From assembly GCA_964514665.1 (NCBI GenBank), contig CAZESH010000073.1, positions 1 through 15,636 of the forward strand: a DNA stretch of 15,636 nucleotides, given 5' to 3'. This DNA comes from CAZESH01 sp964514665. GTDB lineage: Bacteria > Bacillota > Bacilli > Paenibacillales > KCTC-25726. The notes below the pieces were generated by a model that was not told the DNA's origin, made no database searches, and saw only the letters and a program-made list of their open reading frames with translations. Below, in pieces: positions 6,604 to 13,567 of the stretch; within the stretch, counting starts at the first letter, position 1, and each line of letters starts with the position of its first letter. The position numbers were made by a program, and so were the translations under genes.

Positions 6604-7917
6604 TTACTTCCCCTCGGACAAGCCCCGCCGTTTGCGCTGATTGATGCGGATTTTATCCTCCGTCCCCTGCTCGGACGCTTCATAAAAATGGCTGTTTTTC
6701 ACAGCGTCCGGCAAATATTGCTGCGCAACATAATGCCCGGGATAATCATGCGGGTATTTGTAGCCGACATGCCCAAGCTTGACCGCCCCGGAATAGTGGG
6801 CGTCGCGCAGATGCAGCGGCACCTCTGCCGATTTTAGACGCTCCATCGTATCCATGATTTTGCCGATGCTCATCGTGACCGCATCCGATTTCGGGCTTTC
6901 CACGGCAAACAGGATCGCTTGCGCTATATTGTATTTCGCTTCCGGCCAGCCGATTTTGTGATAGGCATCCATCGCCGTGACCGCCTGAACCATCGCCTGC
7001 GGATTGGCCATACCGATATCTTCGCTGCAGGCCACGATCAGCCTGCGAAGAAACACCATCGGATCCATCCCCAGCTTCTCCACCGCGTACAAAAACCAGA
7101 ACAGCGCCGCATCGCTTGAGCCGCGCACGCTCTTGTGAAAAGCGGAAAGCACGTCATACTGCGTGGACTCGTCCGCCTTGACCGTGGGCTTGCGGATCGA
7201 CTCTTCGGCAACCTCGAGCGTAATCCGCACCGTTCCGTCCGCATCGGGCTCGGTCGTCATCGCAGCCATTTCCAAAGCGTTCAGCGCCCGGCGGATATCC
7301 CCGCCCGACATCGAAGCAATATGCTCCAAGGCATCCTCTTCCACCTGCAGCTGCATAAATCCAAGACCGATTTCACTGTCGGCGAGCGCCTTGCGCATCG
7401 CTTCAAGGGAGTGCTTTCGGTTCAAAGGTTGCAGCTCAAACAACGTGGAGCGTGACAGCAATGCCCCGTTCACGTGATGAAACGGATTCTCCGTGGTCGC
7501 TCCGATCAGAATGATAATCCCTTGCTCCACAGAGGGAAGCAGCGCGTCCTGGCGCGAAGTGTTGAAGCGATGTACCTCGTCAAGAAACAAAATCGTTTTT
7601 TTCTGATACAGATTGCGGTTTTCCTTCGCCCGCTCGATCACTTCCCGCACATCCTTTACAGAGGCGTCGACGGCATTGAGCTTGACGAATTCCGACTGCG
7701 TGCGCTGTGAGATGATATGCGCCAGGGTAGTCTTGCCGCAGCCCGGAGGACCGTACAAAATAATCGACGACAGCTTGTCGGCTTCAATCGCCCTTCTCAG
7801 CAGCTTGCCCGGTCCGACGACATGCTCCTGACCGATGTACGCCTCAAGCGTTGTGGGCCGCATACGGTCGGCGAGCAGCGGGGAACGCGATTCACTTTGA
7901 TAGGTAAACAAATCCAT
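6604..7917 (-). CDS. rarA: Replication-associated recombination protein RarA (MgsA/YrvN), AAA+ ATPase
   Basis: This 437-residue AAA+ ATPase belongs to the clamp-loader-like RarA/MgsA/WRNIP1 family, which acts at stalled replication forks and in post-replication repair. Visible features: N-terminal PLLADRMRPTTLEAYIGQEHVVG; Walker A GPPGCGKTT at 56-64; Walker B LFLDEVHRF at 110-118; sensor 1 IGATTENPFHHVN; arginine-finger region LLSRSTLFEL; GGDIRRALNALE sensor 2; and a C-terminal tetramerisation domain with KSVRGSSDAALFW, EDIGMANPQA and KLGHVGYKYPHDYPGHYVAQQYLP. Length is normal. ATG 7917 matches the family N-terminus; GTG 7926 is possible, but its AGG site is too close. Its promoter carries a LexA-like box, suggesting damage control. 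Confidence 0.95.
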   Translation of the reverse strand: MDLFTYQSESRSPLLADRMRPTTLEAYIGQEHVVGPGKLLRRAIEADKLSSIILYGPPGCGKTTLAHIISQRTQSEFVKLNAVDASVKDVREVIERAKENRNLYQKKTILFLDEVHRFNTSRQDALLPSVEQGIIILIGATTENPFHHVNGALLSRSTLFELQPLNRKHSLEAMRKALADSEIGLGFMQLQVEEDALEHIASMSGGDIRRALNALEMAAMTTEPDADGTVRITLEVAEESIRKPTVKADESTQYDVLSAFHKSVRGSSDAALFWFLYAVEKLGMDPMVFLRRLIVACSEDIGMANPQAMVQAVTAMDAYHKIGWPEAKYNIAQAILFAVESPKSDAVTMSIGKIMDTMERLKSAEVPLHLRDAHYSGAVKLGHVGYKYPHDYPGHYVAQQYLPDAVKNSHFYEASEQGTEDKIRINQRKRRGLSEGK

Positions 7918-7950
7918 GATGCTCACTACCTTTTTTCATTCATTTCAGCC

Positions 7951-7980
7951 ATTTTACCATAACGAACATTTGTTTGTCAT
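7951..7980 (-). promoter_or_regulatory. Promoter of rarA
   Basis: On the minus strand, an extended -10, TG-g-TAAAAT (-10 hexamer 7956-7951), follows a weak -35, ATGACA (7980-7975), at 18 bases. The transcript would start near 7944, about 27 bases before the ATG. A LexA-like box fills the spacer. Confidence 0.65.
7963..7976. promoter_or_regulatory. LexA (SOS) box candidate in the rarA promoter
   Basis: CGAACATTTGTTTG matches 13 of 14 positions of the Bacillus LexA/DinR consensus CGAACRNRYGTTYG; the one mismatch is the second R. It lies between the -35 and -10 of the rarA promoter, where repressor binding would exclude RNA polymerase. The match is seen; SOS control is inferred. Confidence 0.6.
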
Positions 7981-8060
7981 GGATCTGCTTGCGATTTTAA
8001 ATTCTCATGGTTTTCTAATAATAACAGTCAAATCCAAGCCGGGACGGGGTTTGCCGATTT

Positions 8061-8096
8061 GCAGGAAAATGCAGGAAATCCAGGCTGTGGTATAGT
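8061..8096 (+). promoter_or_regulatory. Promoter of the NlpC/P60 gene with direct repeats over the -35
   Basis: An extended -10, TG-g-TATAGT (8088-8096), lies 17 bases after a poor -35, AATGCA (8068-8073). The -35 region is made of two GCAGGAAA repeats exactly 10 bases apart (8061 and 8071) plus a third partial CAGG at 8081. This one-turn phasing could be an activator site. A 10-bp palindrome follows the start of transcription. Confidence 0.5.
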
Positions 8097-8105
8097 GTGG
8101 ACATG

Positions 8106-8115
8106 GGTGATCACC
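8106..8115. promoter_or_regulatory. Palindrome GGTGATCACC in the NlpC/P60 leader
   Basis: This is a perfect 10-bp palindrome at about +4 to +13 relative to the predicted transcript start. It could be an operator or simply chance; no regulator is recognised. Confidence 0.3.
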
Positions 8116-8149
8116 TCATATACAACGACAAGGCAAAAGGAGGAAAACC

Positions 8150-8875
8150 ATGTTTACCAAAAATCGATGGATCAAAACGTTTGTCGGCATCTCGCTCAGC
8201 CTTGCCGTCGCATTTGCAGGAGAGGCATGGATTTCGCCCCAACCGGCACATGCGGCAACCTCGACTGCGGCAGCCACTGCCAACCGCATCATTTCCTTGG
8301 GAGAAAGATACCTGGGCACGCCTTATAAATACGGAGCAACTACGGGGTACACGAGTTCCTTTGACTGTTCTTCGTTCACGCAGTATGTCTATCGCCAGAA
8401 CGGCATTGGGCTGCCCCGTTCGTCGAGTCAGCAATCGAGAGTTGGACAATACGTATCGAGAAGCAACTTGAGTCCGGGGGATTTGGTGTTCTTTTATTCT
8501 CCTGTTCACCACGTAGCGATCTATATCGGCAACGGAAAAATTCTCCACACCTATGGAAAACCGGGTGTGACCATATCCAGCTTGAATTCTTCATGGTGGA
8601 GCTCGCATTACAACACCGCCCGCAGGGTGATTCCCAACAATGGACAAGCCGTGACTGTAGCCAGCACTTCAAGCTCGACAAGCGGAAGCTCGGCGAAAAT
8701 CGTCCGCTCCGTGAGCTTCAGAACCGCTCCTTCCACAAGCAGCAGCCGGATCCGCTACTTGAAAAGCGGCGAATCGGTCCGCATTTTGTCCAAGGTGAAC
8801 GCTTCTTGGTACAAAATCAAAGATAAAAACGGAAGAACCGGCTATGTGACGACGATGAAAAAATACGTAAACTGA
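8150..8875 (+). CDS. Secreted NlpC/P60 peptidoglycan endopeptidase with C-terminal SH3 domain
   Basis: This is a 241-residue exported cell-wall hydrolase. The signal peptide has positive residues (KNRWIK), a hydrophobic core (FVGISLSLAVAFAG) and an AHA cleavage site after about residue 35. An NlpC/P60 domain spans about 45-160, with catalytic Cys73 (FDCSSFTQYVYR), His121 (HHVAIYIG) and a third polar residue, His133 (HTYG). A Ser/Thr-rich linker (about 166-182) leads to a bacterial SH3 domain at about 183-241 (VSFRTAPSTSSSRIRYLKSGESVRIL, WYKIKD, GRTGYV). Such enzymes typically cleave the D-Glu-diamino acid bond of stem peptides. ATG 8150 follows AAAAGGAGG. It is transcribed alone and ends at a strong terminator. 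The order NlpC then SH3 is the reverse of many relatives. Confidence 0.93.
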   Translation: MFTKNRWIKTFVGISLSLAVAFAGEAWISPQPAHAATSTAAATANRIISLGERYLGTPYKYGATTGYTSSFDCSSFTQYVYRQNGIGLPRSSSQQSRVGQYVSRSNLSPGDLVFFYSPVHHVAIYIGNGKILHTYGKPGVTISSLNSSWWSSHYNTARRVIPNNGQAVTVASTSSSTSGSSAKIVRSVSFRTAPSTSSSRIRYLKSGESVRILSKVNASWYKIKDKNGRTGYVTTMKKYVN

Positions 8876-8918
8876 CACGATAATATTCGGGGTAAATCGT
8901 ATCCCCATAGGATGCAGC

Positions 8919-8963
8919 AAAAAACCTCCAAAACCGAATTGCCAGCGGTTTTGGAGGTTTTTT
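8919..8963. terminator. Bidirectional terminator between the NlpC/P60 gene and tcdA
   Basis: A perfect 17-bp stem (AAAAAACCTCCAAAACC at 8919-8935 with its complement at 8947-8963, 11-base loop) carries an A run on the left and a T run on the right. It can therefore stop transcription from both convergent genes. Confidence 0.95.
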
Positions 8964-8995
8964 CGTCGGTCAGGATCCACCTTACAGCCCAATTC

Positions 8996-9757
8996 TTATT
9001 GCTGTGCATCGGCCCCGGCGTTCTTTAGCAAATCGTTAACCACCACGCCGGCCATGATCAAGCCTGCCACCGAAGGCACGAAAGCATTGCTTGCCGGCGG
9101 CTGCTGGGCTTTGCGGATTTCCGGTGCGGGATCGGCCACGATCCGTTTGGTCACGTCTTCCCGCGGTTTGATCGGCTGCTCGGTGGAGAACACCACTTTC
9201 ACGCCTTTATGAATGCCTTCCTTGCGCAGCTTAAGACGGATCACACGAGCGATCGGATCCATCGTCGTTTTGGAAATATCGGCAACCTGAAAGCGCGTCG
9301 GGTCCATTTTATTGGCCGCCCCCATGCTGGAAATCAGCGGAATCTTGCGCTGCAGGCACTGCTTGATCAAATGAATTTTGTAGCTTATCGTATCCGAGGC
9401 GTCGATGATATAATCGAGCGGATAAGCAAACAACTGCTCATAGGTTTCTTCGGTATAAAACATCTTCAAAGCCACCGCGTCGCATTCCGGATTAATATCG
9501 GCGATTCGCGCTTTCATCAGCTCTGCCTTCGGCTTTCCCACAGTCGACAGCAGCGCATGAAGCTGGCGGTTGATGTTGGTTATGTCGACAACGTCCTTGT
9601 CGATCATGATGATCCGGCCGATTCCCGTTCGCGCCAACGCTTCAGCGGCAAATGAACCGACGCCGCCAATGCCCAATACGGCTACGGTGCTGCGCTTCAT
9701 AAGCTCCAATCCTTGCGGACCGAAAGCCAATTCATTTCGTGAAAATTGATGCAGCAT
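8996..9757 (-). CDS. tcdA: tRNA threonylcarbamoyladenosine dehydratase TcdA (YrvM, ThiF/E1-like)
   Basis: This is a 253-residue E1-like protein. It is predicted to use ATP to cyclise N6-threonylcarbamoyladenosine at position 37 of ANN-decoding tRNAs (t6A to ct6A). Visible features: N-terminal QFSRNELAFGPQGLELMKRS; nucleotide-binding GIGGVG at 29-34; MIDKDVVDITNINRQ at 51-65; DYIIDASDTISYK; SSMGAANKMDPTRFQVADISKTTMDPIARVIRLKLRK; and the C-terminal SVAGLIMAGVVVNDLL. Length matches B. subtilis YrvM. ATG 9757 has GGGAGG nine bases upstream. It lies 140 bases downstream of aspS, with a 91-bp hairpin element in the gap, so it may or may not be cotranscribed with hisS-aspS. Confidence 0.94.
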   Translation of the reverse strand: MLHQFSRNELAFGPQGLELMKRSTVAVLGIGGVGSFAAEALARTGIGRIIMIDKDVVDITNINRQLHALLSTVGKPKAELMKARIADINPECDAVALKMFYTEETYEQLFAYPLDYIIDASDTISYKIHLIKQCLQRKIPLISSMGAANKMDPTRFQVADISKTTMDPIARVIRLKLRKEGIHKGVKVVFSTEQPIKPREDVTKRIVADPAPEIRKAQQPPASNAFVPSVAGLIMAGVVVNDLLKNAGADAQQ

Positions 9758-9782
9758 TGTACAAGTCCTCCCGTCTTAGACA

Positions 9783-9873
9783 GCGCGACAAAATAACTTC
9801 CACTAAATTGTTGGCAAAAATCATTAACCCGTTGATATTTTACCAACAAAAGTGGGAACTAATTTTGTCGCGC
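9783..9873. repeat. 91-bp inverted-repeat (hairpin) element between aspS and tcdA
   Basis: The ends GCGCGACAAAAT (9783-9794) and ATTTTGTCGCGC (9862-9873) are perfect inverted repeats of 12 bp. Pairing continues imperfectly inward (AACTTCCACT against AGTGGGAACT), then TTGTTGG against CCAACAA, and AAAATCA against TGATATTTT. Almost the whole unit can fold as one long hairpin. It differs in sequence from the mnmA-rarA element. Flanks carry similar GTC-TTAG and GTCC-TTAG strings, an imperfect hint of target duplication. It contains no gene. It may be a MITE-like repeat, or a structure that limits readthrough from aspS into tcdA. Confidence 0.8.
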
Positions 9874-9897
9874 GTCCTTAGCGCTTCGTTCGCTGTG

Positions 9898-11679
9898 TTA
9901 TCCGTTTGCTGCCGGCTGCTTGCGCAGCACCCGGATGGAAAGCTCCTCAAGCTGCTTGCCGTCGACCTCGGAAGGAGCGTCGGATAGCAGGTCGGTTGCG
10001 CTGGCGGTTTTCGGAAACGCGATCGTTTCCCGCAGATTGCTGCGTCCGGCAAGCAGCATCACAAGACGGTCAAAGCCGAAAGCGATGCCGCCGTGCGGCG
10101 GTGTCCCGTATTCAAAGGCTTCAAGCAGAAAGCCGAATTTTTCTCTGGCCTCCTCTTCGCTGAAGCCCAGTGCCGCAAACATTTTCTCCTGAATGCTGCG
10201 CTGGTAAATCCGCATCGAGCCGCCGCCGACCTCATAGCCGTTGAGCACGAGATCATAGGCTTGCGCCCGAATTTTACCCGGATCGCTGTCGAAATAGGCG
10301 ACGTCCTCATCATTCGGACGGGTAAACGGATGATGTTCGGCGACATAACGTTTTTCCTGCTCATCATAGCTCAGCAGCGGGAAATCCACCACCCAAGCGA
10401 ATTTAAACGCACTTTCGTCTATCAGTCCCAGCTGTTTGCCGATTTTCAGCCGCAGATTGCCCAGCACATCGGCAACCACCTTCTTATTGTCGGCAGAGAA
10501 CAAAATGAGATCCCCTTCTTCCGCATTCACCCGCTCTTTTACAGACGCTAGCTCCTGCTCCGTAAAGAATTTGACGATCGGGCCGCGCATCTCCCCGTCC
10601 TTCACCTGAATCCAGGCCAGTCCTTTAGCCCCGTATCGGGCCGCAAACGGACCCAGGTCGTCGATTTCCTTGCGGCTCCAAGTGCCGCAGCCTTTGGCAT
10701 TGAGCACTTTGACCTCGCCGCCTTTTTCGATCACCGAGGCGAATACCTTCACGCCGCTGTTCTTGACCAGATCGGAAACATCGACAAGCTCCAGCCCGAA
10801 GCGCAGATCCGGTTTATCCGAACCGTATTTTCCCATGGCTTCGGCATGGCTGAGCCGCTGAAAAGGAACGGGAATTTCCACGCCGAGCGTTTCGCGGAAC
10901 AGTCTTTGCATCAGCTGCTCCATCATTGCAAGTAATTGATCGCGGGTTAAAAAGGAGGTCTCGATATCCACCTGGGTAAATTCAGGCTGACGATCCGCCC
11001 GCAGGTCTTCGTCACGGAAGCAGCGCGCGATTTGATAATAGCGTTCCATACCGCCCACCATCAGCAGCTGCTTGAAAATTTGCGGCGACTGGGGAAGCGC
11101 AAAAAATTCCCCGGGATGAACCCGGCTCGGCACAAGGTAATCACGGGCGCCTTCCGGCGTGCTCTTGGTCAGGATCGGGGTTTCCACTTCGGTAAAGTCG
11201 TGGCCGTCCAGAAAATCGCGGAACACTTTGGCCGCTTTCGAGCGCAGGCGCAGCGTTTGCTGCATTTCCGGCCGGCGCAGGTCGAGATAGCGATATTTCA
11301 AACGTACGGACTCATCCGTGTCAATGCCGTCCTCAATGAAGAATGGCGGGGTTTTGGCCCCGTTCAATATTTCGATTTCGGTAATTCTCACTTCGATTTC
11401 CCCGGTTTGCAGATTCGGGTTAACCGTCTCGGCATCGCGTTCCACCACTTTGCCGCTGACTGCCAGCACGAATTCATTGCGCACGCGATCACCGATTTCC
11501 ATGGCCGCTCCGGAAAATTCCGGATTGAATACGATCTGCACGATGCCGCTGCGGTCGCGCAGGTCGACGAACAGCACGCCGCCCAGGTCGCGGCGGCGCT
11601 GCACCCACCCGTTCAGAATTACGGTTTCCCCGATATTTTTTTTGCTCAAGCTTCCACATTCATGACTTCTTAACATCAT
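9898..11679 (-). CDS. aspS: Aspartyl-tRNA synthetase, bacterial type
   Basis: This 593-residue class IIb synthetase charges tRNA-Asp. The N-terminal OB-fold anticodon-binding domain spans about 1-110 (GWVQRRRDLGGVLFVDLRDRSGIVQIVF). The catalytic core has FALPQSPQIFKQLLMVGGMERYYQIARCFRDEDLRADRQPEFTQVD with motif 2 FRDEDLR at 221-227. The bacterial GAD insertion domain follows (about 290-420). Motif 3 is GIAFGFDRLVMLL, with GFDR at 535-538. The length is typical for bacterial AspRS. Two adjacent ATG codons start the gene at 11679 and 11676; the GGGAG site overlapping the end of hisS favours the first. Only two bases separate it from the hisS stop, so the two are translated from one mRNA under the upstream T-box. 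Confidence 0.97.
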   Translation of the reverse strand: MMLRSHECGSLSKKNIGETVILNGWVQRRRDLGGVLFVDLRDRSGIVQIVFNPEFSGAAMEIGDRVRNEFVLAVSGKVVERDAETVNPNLQTGEIEVRITEIEILNGAKTPPFFIEDGIDTDESVRLKYRYLDLRRPEMQQTLRLRSKAAKVFRDFLDGHDFTEVETPILTKSTPEGARDYLVPSRVHPGEFFALPQSPQIFKQLLMVGGMERYYQIARCFRDEDLRADRQPEFTQVDIETSFLTRDQLLAMMEQLMQRLFRETLGVEIPVPFQRLSHAEAMGKYGSDKPDLRFGLELVDVSDLVKNSGVKVFASVIEKGGEVKVLNAKGCGTWSRKEIDDLGPFAARYGAKGLAWIQVKDGEMRGPIVKFFTEQELASVKERVNAEEGDLILFSADNKKVVADVLGNLRLKIGKQLGLIDESAFKFAWVVDFPLLSYDEQEKRYVAEHHPFTRPNDEDVAYFDSDPGKIRAQAYDLVLNGYEVGGGSMRIYQRSIQEKMFAALGFSEEEAREKFGFLLEAFEYGTPPHGGIAFGFDRLVMLLAGRSNLRETIAFPKTASATDLLSDAPSEVDGKQLEELSIRVLRKQPAANG

Positions 11680-11681
11680 CT

Positions 11682-12959
11682 TTATCTTTCTCCCTCTGTC
11701 GGTTTTTGAATATCTTTCTGAACAGTGGCGATTAACTGATCCAAAGCGATCAACGCCTGCTCTCCGTTCGACAAATTTTTCAAGGTGATTTGCCCGTTTG
11801 CCAGCTCATCATCGCCAAGAATCGCTGCAAACTTGGCTCCGCTGCGGTCTGCCGCTTTCATTTGGGCTTTGATCTTGCGGTTCTGATAGTCTTTTTCCGC
11901 GGCAATCCCGTTCACCCTGAAGCGGTGCAGCAGCTCGCTCATCTTCTGTTCGGCCTGCTCGCCCAAGGCAATCAAATAAACATCGACTTCCCGCTTCACG
12001 GGTATTTCCACTCCTTGCGCTTCAAGCACAAGCAGAATGCGTTCCAGGCCCAAACCAAGACCGACTCCCGGCTGATCGTTTCCGCCGATATCGGCGACCA
12101 GCCCGTTGTATCTGCCGCCGCCGCCGATCGTGTCGATCGCGCCGATGCCCTCGGCTTTGAATTCAAAGGCCGTATGCGTGTAATAATCGAGACCGCGAAC
12201 AAGCCTCGGATTAATCGTGAACGGCACCTCCATGGCTTGCAGATAAGTGCGAACCTTGGCAAAGTGCGCATCGCATTCCTCATCCAGAGAATCCAGTATG
12301 GATGGTGCCTCTGCAAACATCTGCTGGTCCGTCTTGCAATCAAGAATCCGCAGCGGATTGCGCTCAAAACGCGATTGGCAGTCCCTGCAAAGCTTTTCCT
12401 TGATCGGGGTCAAAAAGGACAGCAATTTTTCACGGTAAGCCGCCCGGCTCTCGGCATTGCCCACCGAGTTGATCTCCACATGCACATTCTTGAGACCGAT
12501 CTCCTGATAAAACCTGTATCCGAGCGCAATCACTTCCGCATCCAGACTCGGATCGACAGAGCCAAACGCCTCCACGCCAAATTGGTGGAATTGTCTGGAG
12601 CGTCCGGCCTGCGGCTGTTCATAACGGAACATCGGGCCGATATAGAACAGCTTGCAAATATCCGGTTCCCCGTACAGCTTGTTCTCCACATAGGCCCGCA
12701 CCACGCCGGCCGTGCCCTCGGGTCTTAGGCTGATGCTGCGGTTGCCCTTGTCGACAAACGTGTACATCTCTTTTTCAACGATATCCGTCGTCTCTCCGAC
12801 ACCGCGCTGGAACAGCTCCGTATGCTCGAATACGGGCGTCCGTATTTCCTTGTAATGAAACCTGCGGCACAGGTCCCTCGCTTTTCCCTCCAAATACTGC
12901 CACTTCTCCACCGTGCCGGGCAGGATATCCTGGGTTCCCTTCGGCTTTTGTATTGCCAT
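11682..12959 (-). CDS. hisS: Histidyl-tRNA synthetase
   Basis: This 425-residue class IIa synthetase charges tRNA-His. It begins MAIQKPKGTQDILPG. Motif 1 region: IRTPVFEHTELFQRGVGETTDIVEKEMYTF. Motif 2: FRYEQPQAGRSRQFHQFGVE (R112 in FRYE). Histidine-specific motif: RGLDYYTHTAFEF, then GGGRYNGL. Motif 3: GVGLGLGLERILL. A C-terminal anticodon-binding domain is present (VDVYLIALG, RVNGIAAEKDYQNRKIKAQMKAADRSGAKFAAILGDDELANGQITLKNL). ATG 12959 has AGGAGG nine bases upstream. The reading frame stays open upstream to 13280 but there overlaps the T-box leader, so the longer form is rejected. First gene of hisS-aspS. Confidence 0.97.
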   Translation of the reverse strand: MAIQKPKGTQDILPGTVEKWQYLEGKARDLCRRFHYKEIRTPVFEHTELFQRGVGETTDIVEKEMYTFVDKGNRSISLRPEGTAGVVRAYVENKLYGEPDICKLFYIGPMFRYEQPQAGRSRQFHQFGVEAFGSVDPSLDAEVIALGYRFYQEIGLKNVHVEINSVGNAESRAAYREKLLSFLTPIKEKLCRDCQSRFERNPLRILDCKTDQQMFAEAPSILDSLDEECDAHFAKVRTYLQAMEVPFTINPRLVRGLDYYTHTAFEFKAEGIGAIDTIGGGGRYNGLVADIGGNDQPGVGLGLGLERILLVLEAQGVEIPVKREVDVYLIALGEQAEQKMSELLHRFRVNGIAAEKDYQNRKIKAQMKAADRSGAKFAAILGDDELANGQITLKNLSNGEQALIALDQLIATVQKDIQKPTEGER

Positions 12960-12989
12960 CGGAGCATTCCTCCTGTTTCTCAATGTAAC

Positions 12990-13304
12990 AAAAAAACTCC
13001 CGCCTCCGACTAAACAGTCAGGGACGAGAGATTGCTGAAACGAATCACCCGTGGTGCCACCCACATTCAAATTCCCGCAAAAAATGGTGCGAAAATTTGC
13101 GCTCATACGGTTAACGCCCGCCAAACGCAGATCAGCTACTGAGCCGGGTTGTTGTGCTGCAACACCGGTCTGTTCCCTGCCTGTTCTCGGGGAAGTCTTT
13201 CGTTCGATCATCATCGGGAAGCTTTCAGCCGGAGGCTTCCTTCTCTGCGGATGTGGAGTCGAATTACTCTGTCCCTTCATCGAATCATTGCTTGTTTAAT
13301 AATA
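12990..13304 (-). promoter_or_regulatory. T-box riboswitch leader of hisS-aspS, apparently sensing tRNA-Asp
   Basis: On the minus strand the T-box core GGGTGGCACC (13062-13053) is followed by a terminator hairpin (about 13030-12997) and seven T (12996-12990). Stem I shows AGTA and AGAGA motifs. By alignment with the alaS leader (GAAT-GCT-ATTTCCGAG there, GAAA-GAC-TTCCCCGAG here) the specifier is GAC, an Asp codon, at 13197-13195. The UGGC tetranucleotide (13059-13056) would pair with discriminator G73, which tRNA-Asp has and bacterial tRNA-His (C73) lacks. Both points say that the His/Asp synthetase operon is induced by uncharged tRNA-Asp. The specifier placement is by eye, without a folded model. 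Confidence 0.92.
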
Positions 13305-13310
13305 CATAAG

Positions 13311-13340
13311 ATTGTAAAGCACCTTGGCAGGGAAAGTCAA
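13311..13340 (-). promoter_or_regulatory. Sigma-A promoter of the hisS-aspS leader
   Basis: On the minus strand TTGACT (13340-13335) and TACAAT (13316-13311) are 18 bases apart, with transcription starting near 13304 at the beginning of the T-box. It lies back to back with the candidate promoter of the small Cys-rich gene on the plus strand. Confidence 0.8.
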
Positions 13341-13348
13341 GAACGGTA

Positions 13349-13357
13349 TGTTAGAAT
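13349..13357 (+). promoter_or_regulatory. Possible extended -10 promoter of the small Cys-rich gene
   Basis: TG-t-TAGAAT (13349-13357) resembles an extended -10; no good -35 lies 17 bases upstream. It is divergent from the hisS promoter and would give a leader of about 40 bases. Confidence 0.35.
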
Positions 13358-13405
13358 ATATATATAAATGGGGCAAGCGAAAAAACAGGAAATGAGGTTT
13401 GCGTC

Positions 13406-13567
13406 ATGGAATGGATCGGATCCTGCTGCAGCTGCGGGAAGGCTGTATACTGCAGAGACGGCTTCCTGGACGGAGTGCTTGATGACGAGCAGCGTTTATT
13501 TTGCCATTCCTGCTATGCGGAGCATGAAGAAAAGCCGCCGGAAAAAACAAAGAAACCTGCAAAATAG
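13406..13567 (+). CDS. Small Cys-rich protein with two CxxC pairs, unknown function
   Basis: This is a 53-residue product beginning MEWIGSCCSCGKAVYC. The CxxC pairs C7/C10 and C33/C36 (FCHSC), plus extra Cys at 8 and 16, suggest a single zinc-finger-like fold. The tail is charged and Lys/Glu/Pro-rich (EEKPPEKTKKPAK). ATG 13406 has GAGG eight bases upstream. A longer frame beginning at 13368 overlaps it, but its product looks random while this one has spaced Cys pairs. A 7-bp inverted repeat (AACCTGC/GCAGGTT, 13554-13576) places the TAG stop in a hairpin loop, and the frame stays open after it. Family and function are not recognised; a regulatory or structural zinc protein is one possibility. 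Confidence 0.72.
   Translation: MEWIGSCCSCGKAVYCRDGFLDGVLDDEQRLFCHSCYAEHEEKPPEKTKKPAK

Noticed and set aside
6478..6837. Plus-strand reading frame starting in the inverted-repeat element and running into rarA
   Set aside because: Most of it is antisense to rarA and the rest is repeat sequence; no ribosome binding site.
11790..12728. 312-codon plus-strand frame opposite hisS
   Set aside because: Antisense shadow of a highly conserved synthetase gene.
12960..13280. N-terminal extension of hisS by about 107 codons
   Set aside because: The extension coincides with the T-box leader; a strong AGGAGG site and the family N-terminus (MAIQKPKGTQD) mark the start at 12959.
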